From: Perilla frutescens
Taxonomy: Eukaryota > Streptophyta > Magnoliopsida > Lamiales > Lamiaceae
DNA length: 64,000 nt
Direction: 5' to 3'
NCBI GenBank assembly: GCA_026008535.1
Contig: BRKX01000002.1
Location: 73,677,380 to 73,741,379, forward strand
Of this stretch, positions 23,573-33,977 are shown in pieces. The first letter of the stretch is position 1, and each line of letters starts with the position of its first letter. Below the pieces are notes generated by a model. The model saw only the letters and a list, made by a program, of their open reading frames with translations. It did not search any database and had not been told where the DNA came from. The translations under genes and the position numbers were made by a program.

Positions 23573-24606
23573 ATGGGGGACTCACAACAAGATTCGAAAA
23601 AGAGGACAGCTTATGAACCTTGGAGTAAGGAAGAGACTGACCTTCTGCTAGAACTTATGGTTGATGGTGCGCGTCGCAGATGGCGTGATAATAGTGACAT
23701 ATTTAGCAAAGCCACTGTGGAAGAAAGAATACTTACTGTGTTTAATGAAAGACTCGGGTGTAATAGGACCTACAGTAATTATCAAAGCCGGCTCAAATGG
23801 TTTAAGAGTCGTTGGATCGCTTATTCGAACCTGTTGAAGTATAGTTCTGATTTTGGATATGACCACAATACGAAAAAATTCACGGCTACAGATGAAGTGT
23901 GGGATGCGTACTTATCGGTATGTATCATATTGGAAAAAAATTATTATTCAATATTTTTATTTAATTAATAAAGTGAATTAATTATTATGATTTTATTTTT
24001 TTATAGTCTCACCCGAAAGACACACACTTGCGATATGGAGATACCACTGATTATGAGGATTTGAGGATTGCGGTGGGTAATGGTGTTGCCGTCGGAAGAA
24101 ATTCAATTGGGTTGGGAATTGCTACTGATGCAAATACATTAGGAGAAGATGAAAATAGAAATGCGCGCATAGAAGATTTAACGTTTGATCCTGAGAATGA
24201 TGCGTTTGTCGCACTATCACAAGATGACCAACCGCCGTCTAGTTTCACACCACCTTCTGGGCAGCCTAAAGTGACTAAGAGCTCCACTCAAAGACCGAAG
24301 CAAGCCAAAAAAAGTAGAACTCAGTTTGAAGCAACTTCTGGCTCTAGTGAAAAGATCATGGAAGAGGTGAAAACACTGTTTGGTGAAGTTCACGGTCTCT
24401 TACTGAAAAGAGATAGCGAATTGGAGAAAAGAGAAAAAGAAAGATCGTACACTACATGGGATGCAATCAAAGAGATCCCAAATTTGGATGCAGACACTCG
24501 GATTAAGGCATTTGACTTGCTTGTCACGAAGTCCCAAAAAGATGGTTTTTTGAAGATGAGTGTTGAGGAACGAGCTCAGTGGATAGCTTACAAGATTAAG
24601 AAATAG
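23573..24606 (+). CDS. Harbinger ORF1, Myb/SANT-like DNA-binding protein
   Basis: Two exons, 23573-23917 and 24007-24606, join in frame to give 314 residues. The N-terminus has the trihelix/SANT-like pattern WSKEETDLLLELMVDG, then YSNYQSRLKWFKSRW and WDAYLS, as in the Myb-like partner protein of PIF/Harbinger and of L1-less plant families. After the intron comes the typical SHPKDTHLRYGDTTDYEDL segment. A polar Ser/Pro-rich linker with basic residues (about 200-220) and a C-terminal helical part follow. In this superfamily the Myb-like protein works with the transposase to bind element ends and reach the nucleus. The frame is open throughout. Confidence 0.85.
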
Positions 24607-24875
24607 AGATATTTTGCTTCATATTTGACATACTTTGATGTTGATTTATTAGTATTTTTTTGGATGTCTTGTTAGAATTTATGTTGATTATTTATTTGAT
24701 GTTATGAATTATGTTTTTTGATTATTTAACATGTTTGGTTTATTCGAAATTAAACATTATGTTTTTTTGGGTAATTTTTTTTTTATTTGTTGATTTATTA
24801 AGTTGTATGCATTTGGATATATTTTTTATTTAACACAATCGCTGTAATCAAGAAATTTTATTTTTTTAAATGCAG

Positions 24876-26341
24876 CATTGAACATCATGAAATATTGGAA
24901 GAAGAAATAGAAAATGAAGAGATGGAAGAAGAAATTGATGAGGAAGAGGAGACAGAATTCTATGAAAATGTTAAGCTCTTGCTATTGACAGCAAAGACAG
25001 TGTTAACAGTGTTAGGGGAAATTGATATGATGCGTCAGCATATTGAACGTTCTTTGCAGCGACGACCAATTACGAGAATTGGATATCATTTTGTTAAAGA
25101 TATGATTGAAGGAGATCCATAAAGTTTTCGATAGCTGTATAGAATGTATCCTGATGCGTTTTTAAAGTTATGCTCTATCATAAGAGATAAAACGCCTCTA
25201 CAAGATACAAGACACATATGTGTTGAAGAAATGTTGGCTACATTCTTGATCATTGTCGGGCACAACGACAGATATTGTAATGTTCGTCAAAGATTCAGTC
25301 GTTCTCATTTTGCCACTAGTCAAAATTTCAACAAAGTATTAAAGGCATTGAACATGATAATACCAGACATGATGGTTAAGCCGTCTATATCGACCCCAGC
25401 TAAAATTCAGGATTGCACAAGATTTATGCCTTTTTTTAAGGTATGTATCATTTATTATGTAATGTATTTTAAACGTTTTATTTGTTTATATCTTATCTTG
25501 ACTTTATTTTAGGATTGCATCGGAGCTATAGATGGAACTCATATCCCGGCAACGATAACAGGCCGAGAATTAAGCAGTTTTCGTAATCGTCATGGTATGC
25601 AATCACAAAATGTTTTGGCAGCTTGCAACTTTGATTTGCAGTTCATGTATGTGCTAAGTGGATGGGAAGGTTCAGCACATGACTCCAAGCTTTTAAGTGA
25701 TGCATTATCTAGAACAAATGGCCTTAAGGTGCCACAAGGTATGTACCATAATTATAATTGTGTGTTTTTTTTAAATAGTGTAAAGACAGCTATTTGACAA
25801 ATAATAATAAAATAATTTAATTGTAGGTAAATATTTTCTGGTGGATTGTGGATTTGCTAATAGACGTCAATTTTTAGCTCCATTACGTGGTGTTCAATAT
25901 CATTTAAAAGATTTTGGTGGTCAAGGTCGTCACCCCAGAAATGCAAGTGAATTATTCAATCTCCGTCATGCATCATTAAGGAATGTGATTGAGAGGATTT
26001 TTGGTGTCTTCAAATCTAGATTCACAATTTTCAAAACAACACCTCCCTTCTCATTTGAAATACAAGCTGAATTAGTTTTGGCTTGTGCTGGTTTACACAA
26101 TTTTCTCCGAAAAGAGTGCCGATCTGATGAATTTCCAGTGGAATATGAAGGAGATGAAGATTCACCACCTCCTCATCCGGAAGAAGAAAATATGGAATGG
26201 CTATCTCAAAGCCAACTACAACAAAGAACGGAAGCTAATGCACGGAGAATGAGCATTGCCAATGATATGTGGGAAGCGAGGCCCACGTATAACGACGATG
26301 GAAATGATGATGATGAGACCCAAGATGAAAATACTGAGTAA
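24876..26341 (+). pseudogene. PIF/Harbinger DDE transposase with two nonsense codons
   Basis: The exon from about 24876 starts after a TGCAG acceptor. It carries an acidic stretch and the helical segment RQHIERSLQRRPITR. In the same frame, TAA and TAG then occur at about 25120 and 25132, between EGDP and LYRMYPDAF. The rest is well kept, in exons ending at 25440 and 25738 and resuming at 25513 and 25827. The three catalytic acids are visible: D in IDGTHI, D in SAHDSKLL and E in NVIERIFG. It ends in an acidic tail at 26341. The two stops should prevent a full-length enzyme, so the copy is probably non-autonomous now. Confidence 0.88.
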
Positions 26342-26644
26342 TGTTTTTTTGTTTTTCCTTTTTATTTTTTATGATTTTAGTGGTATTTTGAAAACAACAT
26401 ATTCGTCTTGTGTCTAATTTAAATACACACTTAACAAATATTTTTATATTGTTGATGCATTTTTTCTTAACATTTTGTGTTCCTAATCTATGTATCCAAT
26501 CAAGCATTGAGTAAAAGTGAAAAGAAATCAACATAATAATGTAGAAGATGTTTAATACATAATTACCCAACATAAATTCTAAATAAAACAAACACATTGT
26601 CTGAAATAAAAAGTAATCCAACACACGAAAAAAAAAAAAATCCA

Positions 26645-26740
26645 AGTCCAGCGGCCGCTGGGTGCCAGCCGCGGCTGGGCAGGAGTCCAGAAGCTCCTCC
26701 CAGCGGCCGCTGGGTGCTAGCCGCGGCTAGGGTCCTCTCC
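26645..26740. repeat. GC-rich palindrome array, centre of Harbinger element
   Basis: CAGCGGCCGCTGGGTGCCAG occurs twice with GCCGCGGCTGGG variants. It separates the transposase from the convergent minus-strand gene. Confidence 0.75.
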
Positions 26741-27143
26741 TGGCGTTTATTTTCTTCGATCCAGCACACCTACACGGTTCAAATCAACCAAAAATCATTA
26801 TATTTCAACAAATTCAAACACATTGCGCAACACAAATTCAAATTAACTCCACAAAATTACAACTTAAAAAATACAAACTCCAACAAGTGTACAACATATT
26901 CAAATAAACAAATCAAACTCTCAAATCCAAAACTCCAACAATTGTATATCATATTCAACTCAACAAATCAAACTCTAAAAAATCCAAAACACATTAAACA
27001 TTATCAACATCAACTTCAATCACTACCAATTGAACAAAAAATCCAACCAATCCAATATGCACAAAAGTCATCAAATATATAATTAAACTCCAAACTTAAC
27101 ATTAACATAATCATATAATCCATGAAATTAAAAAAATAAACCT
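26741..27143. other. AT-rich spacer inside the Harbinger element
   Basis: A-rich on the + strand with many CAAATCAAAC-type segments. No credible gene. It is the likely 3' flank of the minus-strand gene. Confidence 0.5.
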
Positions 27144-28516
27144 TTAATTCTGAGGTGGTGGCTGTGGTGGCGGATAGAAGGCGGTCCAAGCATCCCACTG
27201 AGCCTGTAATGATGCCATTTGTGCATCATGCGCATCAAAGCGGGCGTTCATCTGCTCGGTATGCGCGTCGAATCGGGCGTACATCTCCTGGGTATGCGCA
27301 TCATACCTATCGTCGATATGCTGCCTCAGTGATCCAAATGATGCGTCGATATGCGCCCTCATATCATTTTGGAACTGCGCATAGAAATTTCCGGGCATTG
27401 TAAAAGGAGGTTGTTGAGGTTGCTCTTCCTCCTCCTCCCTCTCTTCTTCCTCCATCTCCACATCTCTTTCACCACCAGTAGACGAGCCGGCACCAGCATC
27501 ACCTTGGACTCGGGCAATATTGGCATTTATTTGCCTGCTTACACATTGCCTCTTCGCATGGGGGACGAGGTGAACCGATTAGAAATAATCTGAGCTCCTT
27601 TTAGCTCACTGAAGTCGATCGTGTACGCCCTGATCTCATCTTGCCCCTCCTGGGGCCCCGTTGTGGCACTGAGAATCCCGAGGCTATGTGCCAACCCCGT
27701 CACAATAGGAGCAAGCGACGGGTGCATTCCTGCGCGAGTCTGCATCGTCTTCATAGTCGCCCAAATAAAATTCGAAATGCAGACTTTTTTCCCCTTCAAC
27801 GCACAATGCAACAAATACACTTCATTTGCATTCACCTTGTTCCCTGCTCCTTTCCCGACACATTATACGCAAGAAATTTGTGCACAACTGCTAGTGCCGG
27901 GTCTTGGATGTACCCATTCGGCCTACCCGAACTATCCCAATTATCAAACCTAGTCAATTCATTCCACGCCGCCTCCACACTAAATGTGGGGGGGTCTATC
28001 CCGTTCCCCGCCAGTAGGAAACCCAAACACATTTTTCATCTTCGTCAAATTAATTTGATAATCTCGACCGTTCATCCTAACACCAATCTTCTTCTTATCC
28101 TCAATCACATACATAGTGGACAAAAACTCATAACAAAGAGCCTCGTAACCAGAAAAATCAACATTTTTAGCATAATCTTCAAGCTCTAAAACCTTCAAAT
28201 ATTTAGTAACTTTTGCAACAATTTTCAAATCCCTCAACAAATCCCAATCAAAATAACGAGGGTTTGTAACCAAATGCTTGCTAAATTTCGTATATAAATC
28301 ATCTTCATGCTCGGTTCGTACATGAAATGGAGCCTCGTACCTTGTCGTGAGGTTCTCCTCTTCGACCTCTTCATGTAGACCAACATTGGGCATTTTCATC
28401 TGAGGCATGGTGATGTTGGTAGCGGTCGTGGACTTCGAACGGGGGGTGGTCGGATTTGTGAGTGATGGCTCGAATCGAGCGACGGTTGGAGAGAGGCGGA
28501 CGGAAATTTTTTTCAC
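27144..28516 (-). pseudogene. Antisense third gene of the Harbinger element, plant transposon-associated protein, frames broken
   Basis: Read on the minus strand, a first frame from 28516 gives an acidic leader, then FDWDLLRDLKIVAKVTKYL, YEFLSTMYV, RMNGRDYQINLTKMKNVFG. A second (28032-27832) has AAWNELTRFDNWDS. A third (27835-27539) has EVYLLHCALKGKKVCISNFI. A fourth (27461-27144) encodes an acidic stretch and a repeated heptad-like DAHTQEMYARFDAHTEQM coiled coil with a proline-rich end. The middle part resembles the domain found in many plant proteins annotated as putative plant transposon protein or Athila-like ORF1, where HCALKGKK-like motifs occur. The parts are in different frames. I cannot tell introns from decay, though no good splice sites are obvious between the second and third. 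Confidence 0.55.
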
Positions 28517-28574
28517 TGTTTCTCGGGTGTTTTTAATTTGGGGATCTATTCTGGGGCTTTCTGTACTTAAACCC

Positions 28575-28725
28575 GTTTATTTCCCAACGGCCGCTGGGTT
28601 CCAGCGGTCGTTGGAATCGGCTAATTCAACTCCCCAGCGGCCGCTTGGTTCCAGCGGTCGCTAAGCCTCCCGACTTCACAACTCAGCGGTCGCTGGATAC
28701 CAGCGGCCGCTCGGTACGGGTTTTT
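28575..28725. repeat. GC-rich palindrome array, right
   Basis: CAGCGGCCGCTTGGTTCCAG, CAGCGGTCGCTGG and related units. It mirrors the left array in position relative to the element end. Confidence 0.75.
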
Positions 28726-28941
28726 CGCGTGTCCAACGCTCGGTGTGTTCCAACGAGCGTTGAAAATTAATATTTCAAATTCATTGAAATCCTTTCCAAA
28801 TCCATGCGAAATCCGTACACCAAATCCGTCAGACTCCGCGTGGAGTTGACAGACTCTACGTGGAGTCTATGGATTTTATAAATCCATGGACTTTTAAAAG
28901 TCCAATTAAATCCAACGAAATCCACATCCAATACACCCCCC

Positions 28942-29340
28942 TAAATTTCGACAAATTACTTAATATATTCAAACCATCTCATTAAGTAAACATTTTGCAT
29001 TCAGTTAGGGCATTTACAAAGTGACACAATACGTGTAATTAAACATCTACACCTATCATATTACTTTTTCAGGAAGAATGATAAGACGCTTAAGAATGTC
29101 CTTTTTTACATAAATGCTATTGGGACAGTTTTTATGTCTAGCATCTGAAGTTAGTAGGACGCTTATACTTGTCGTATTAGTGAAAATCCATACAAATTTT
29201 GTTGACGAAATATTCAAATATAGTTCAAGATTTGTTCTTATTAGGTAGATGCTTAAGTTTTAATGACAACTTCATTTGCAGAAAGTTCAGATATAGCTAC
29301 ACTTCAGGTAACACATTAGCGATATATAGGTTGGAAATGT
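28942..29340. repeat. Right part of the duplicated repeat segment
   Basis: It matches 49345-49745 over nearly its full length, including CATTCAGTTAGGGCATTTAC and GCTATTGGGACAGTTTT. The left part is at 22656-22767. Confidence 0.85.
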
Positions 29341-29800
29341 AGTCCTACAAATTGATCCGACCCATTGTCGGCTTCGGTTCTAGATTAGGATTCCTTTCTG
29401 TAATTCCAGTTCCTTACTGGAATCTTGTAATAGTTGGTAGTAATTGTAAGTTGTACAAATACCCAACAATAAATTCATTATTTAAAGAAAAGAAAAAAGA
29501 AAATAGCGGACATATGTCACACATTCAAAAGTGATTTGTAGTGCATGCATTTGTAGAATGGAATTTTCCCTAATTCCCACATGTATAAATAAACCAGCTA
29601 GCAGTGCTGAAAGTGCTTGTAAAGAATCAAACAAAATCTTTCGATATCTTCCTCTTAGGTTTCCATGAAATTTGTTTGCAACTTCCAAGATCTGGGTCCT
29701 ATGAAATCGTTGGCCCATTTTCCGGGAAGAAAGGTCGTAGGCTGGGGAATTTTTAGATGACGTGGCAGCCATGAAATATTGAATTATTAATTGAATCATG
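29341..29800. other. Promoter-like duplicate, no gene attached
   Basis: The part 29575-29790 is similar to 21110-21315 upstream of RLK-C, including ACATGTATAAATA. No receptor exon follows within 4 kb. It is a duplicated 5' region. Confidence 0.5.
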
Positions 29801-32800
29801 AAATAATGAATTATTTAGATTCTTCACATGTGACGCACTTAAGTATGCTAATTTTTTTCACAAATTTTCTTATGCCTAACAGACACCCATCAATACATAT
29901 TTAATTCGATATACTATTACACTGTGTGCACCGGTTTTTTTTTCCACAGAATTCTAGCGGTGGGCTTGGTCGGGAGATTGGTTGAGGACTGCAGGTCTAA
30001 TTGAAGATTGATTTTTTTCCCCCGAATTTGGGGCTAGGGTTTCATGGCTTTTAATTCATGAAGAGCATTAGTGAGATTTTAATACACTTATTATATAATA
30101 ATTTAATTTCATTATCATTTATACAATTTCCTGGAAAATAATAATAGTATAATCTTTCTTCTAAAAAAAATAAAAAAAATAATATAATCATATTTTAATA
30201 ACAATAAAGTATCTAATGTACTTATCTATACCTATATAAAAAGTGTGGATGTTTCTTACAAAATATGATTTGCCTATTATGTCCACAATTTACACTTAAT
30301 TTAAGGGTAAAAAAGTAATATAATATATTATAATTTTTTTGTAAATATAATATATTATATTTACTTCAATAGTTTTGTAATAATTGAACTCTACTACATA
30401 TAATTATCTCTAATATAAAATATTATAAATAATATATTTTTTTATAATATAATATATTATATTTATTTCAATAGTTTTGTTATAATTAAACTCTACTATA
30501 TAAAATTATCCATAATATAAAATATTAAAAATAATCAGTTGTAAATATAATATATTATAGTTATTTAATTTCTTACAAAATATGGTTTGTCTATTATATC
30601 CATAATATGCACTTAATTTAAGGGTAAAAATAAAATTATCCCTAATATAAAATGTTAAAAATAATTAGTTGTAAATATAATATATTATATTTATTTAATT
30701 TCTTACAAAATATGATTTGTCTATTATATCCATAATATGCTCTTAATTTAAAGGTAAAATAGTGATATACTATATTATATAATTAATTATTCAATATAAT
30801 ATATTATATTTATTTCAATTGTATTGTACTCTTTCAATTCTTTATATATCCACATCATATTAATTTTCCACCAATTATTTCTCTATCATATCAACCACAA
30901 CAAACAAGAAAGAAAATAAAAAGTATAATCCCACAACAATATATATTCGATAATTAATTCAATAGAATTGTAGTATTATAATTTTTCATTCACACACATG
31001 AATTAATTCTCCATCAATTACATCGTCCACATAAATTACATCCGAATGAAGAGATTGAAAATAAAAGCTTGAATTTATAGAAAGATTATAAACTAAGTCG
31101 ATAATACTTGAGAAGTTATCTATCAAAAATCAAGAATTTATTCTCCATCAATCATTCTATATTTAATTATTCACATGTAATATATTATATTTGTTTCAAT
31201 AGTATTTTACTATTACAATTCTTCATCCACATCAATTAATTCCCCACCAATTATTTATGCATCATATTAATCATATATATCAAACAAGAAAAAAAAACAT
31301 AATATATATATATATATAATTAATTAATTCTCCACATATAATATATTATATTTCATAATTTAAATATTATTTCAATAGAATTGTACTATTGCATAGTTAT
31401 ACATATTACATCCCAATGAAGAGATTGAAAAATAAAAACTTAAATTTATGGAAAGATTATAAACCAACCTCATTGTTCTAAAGAAGTTATCTGTCAATAT
31501 TCAGAATTACATCTTCATCAATCATTAATGTGGGGAAAAAGGATAAGAGAATCAATTGGAATGACATTAAATCAGTGATTTTATTCATTTGATATAAGCT
31601 ATTTAAGTAGTTTTTAATAGAGAACATGTAATTTTAGGTATGGCAATTATAGTGTGTGTGTGTGTGTGTGTGTGTTTTGAATCATGTTATATGGTATGAA
31701 AGAAAATTGAAAAAAAAAATTGGTTCCATAATATATACAACCAAAATGCTAAGTTTTAATTTATTCCTTAAAATTTATATGTGCTCATTCTCATTCATAT
31801 GATTAAAAGTAGTTTCAATTAAATTTATTGAAATTAAATTTCAACTTCTTTATTTATTGTCGGTCTCGAATAATGTTGACTACACCAACAAGACATGTAT
31901 ATGATATATGTTGAACTATTAGAAAATATATCTATTACTGTGAAGAACACCTAAAAAAAGTCAATAATGAAGATAAATATAATAATTGATTAATGTAGAA
32001 AAATTTGGGATCTCTATTTTGAAAGTTGCTAGACAAAGTTTTAAAAATATGGTTAATTGTAAAAAAAAAAATCACCCACTTTAAAAGAATTTAAAATTTA
32101 TACATTGCTTTTAAAATATTACAATAATAAATGATTAATTGAAAAAATAACTTTTAAATTTTGGTTCAAATGTTATGTTTTTCTAGCTTATTAATTTATA
32201 ATTTGAGAAATTTAGAATATTGGTTGGTTTGATAATTATATACAACATATTTTATATTACATTGTTCAGTTAATTAAGAATAGTTAATTAAATATGTGGG
32301 GGGAGGAATGATTATTGCAAATTTTTTTGGAATATGGATCATGTTGACCACCCGTAATCATGTGACTGAGAATGAACATAGTCCAATTACTGATAAAAGA
32401 GTTGAAATGGAAGAATTGAATATTTCCCACTTAGATTGAACTACTAATTATTTAACATAAATTACCAAACTATTTAGCTAAACATAATATAGAAAATAAT
32501 ATAATATGTAGTTATATGTACAAGTGTTATACATTAGGATTTTTTTATAGAATGATATATTATGTGTTGTGGTTGAATGAGATGATTAAACTCCTCGGTT
32601 GGAAGGAATGATATAGATTGTACTACTAATTAAATTAGTTAGTCATTAAATCAAGAATTACAACTGCCAATCAAATTATATTTTTCTTAAAAAAATTGTA
32701 AACAATGTATAACATTTTGGAAAATATATTAAACATGAAACCTTGAACACAGCAAACTATTAACCAAACTTTGAAGTTTTGTCATTTCTTTATCATTGAG

Positions 32801-33895
32801 CAACACATGTTGCTATAATAATAAAGTTTTATGTATATATATATAAACACATGATATTTATACATTCAAACCCATTTTAATTTAGTTAAGTTATTTTTAG
32901 TTTTATTTGTTTAATGTAGTCATTTATATTTCAATAAAAAAATATACTATTAAATGTATGTTTGGATAAAATACACACAAAAAAGTTAATAGTTTGCGAC
33001 ATGTGTAATAATTAGAATAGTTCAATTGATTCAGTGTATCGTGATATCATACGTAAATTAATTGATAACATAGAGAGGTTAAAAATATAATTTACTTTTG
33101 AGATTAACTATATTAATTAATGTGTGATAAGGTGTTTTGTCATGATAGTAAAAAAATCATATAATTAATAGTATTTTGAACTCATTAACTATTTAAATTA
33201 TTTTAGTAAGTTTTAATTAACTTTATGCTAAAGCTTTCTGAAATGGATGATGCAAGATTTTGTGAATTTATATTAATTAAAAATTTGTATTTTTATTAGA
33301 CAATAAAGTCAAAATAAAAATTATTGAATAAAAGATTTGAATTATATTAATACATATATACGTCAACAATCAAAGGTTGAGAATTGTTATAAAAAAAGGA
33401 TGTTGAGAAAGGATATATGCATCCCTCTCTCCCTGTGTGTGTATTAAAACAACAAAAATATAAATAAATTAAAAGACTATAAATAACGAATTCGTGTTCG
33501 AATAGTTACAATTTAATTATACTTTATGTCTCTTATGTTTATATCATTTTTCTTATTATTGATTAATCTAGAATTTTTAGATATTATTGTATTTATAAAA
33601 TGATATACATACATATATATATATATATATATATTGAAATGTATTTTTTTTTATTGACGACTCAAATTTAGTAGATGAAAATTATTCAAACTTTAATAAT
33701 TAATTTAAGCAAATTAGTTGAATTGCGTTCAATGCACGCTTTCTCTGCTAGTGTACTAAAAAAACAATAAACTATCTAACGTAGTGTAAGTGTGAAACTT
33801 CGAAAAAGTGTAGGACCAATTGTCCATGCAAACCACAAAACAAGCCAGCCAACCTTTTCTGTTCTTTTGCTTTCCGTATGTGTTATTACATGGAG
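29801..33895. repeat. Long AT-rich region with repeated ATATAATATATTATATTTAT segments
   Basis: The motif AATATAATATATTATATTTA recurs between about 30340 and 31350 (near 30350, 30455, 30547, 30672, 30795, 31177, 31338) with TTTCAATAGTTTTGT-type neighbours. Microsatellites: (GT)n near 31652-31676, (AT)n near 31302-31317 and 33615-33634. No coding capacity or terminal repeats are recognised in the rest. Confidence 0.6.
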
Positions 33896-33928
33896 TTGAC
33901 GATGAAAGTCATTATTAATCATTCATCA
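33896..33928 (+). promoter_or_regulatory. Conserved W-box block upstream of RLK-D
   Basis: TTGACGATGAAAGTCATTAT followed by TAATCATTCATC. It lies about 50-80 bp upstream of the start at 33978 and is related to the blocks before RLK-A, B and C. Confidence 0.4.
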
Positions 33929-33977
33929 ACTTTCCCAAATTGTGGTGACATGTAGATTACATGCAAGTCGAAGCAAC

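Larger units (their letters stand above)
22768..28941 (+). mobile_element. PIF/Harbinger DNA transposon, 6.2 kb, with three gene-like units
   Basis: Terminal inverted repeats begin GGGGGGTGTATTGGATGTGG at 22768 and end in the complement at 28941. TAA flanks both ends (22765-22767 and 28942-28944), the three-base target duplication typical of PIF/Harbinger. Inside are a Myb/SANT-like ORF1, a DDE transposase with stop codons and, on the minus strand, a gag/accessory-like gene. Subterminal direct repeats of GTGTATTCAATCCAGAC type lie at 22806-22960. GC-rich palindromic arrays occur at three places. The pre-insertion sequence is preserved at about 49345. Confidence 0.95.

Noticed and set aside
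29801..33895. AT-rich region as centromeric satellite or scaffold attachment site
   Set aside because: Repeats are irregular and scattered; no constant period, and AT content alone is not evidence.
33942..33977. Upstream ATG for RLK-D (and 21321 for RLK-C, 55415 for RLK-G)
   Set aside because: These starts would place extra residues before the signal peptide; the chosen starts align with paralogues.
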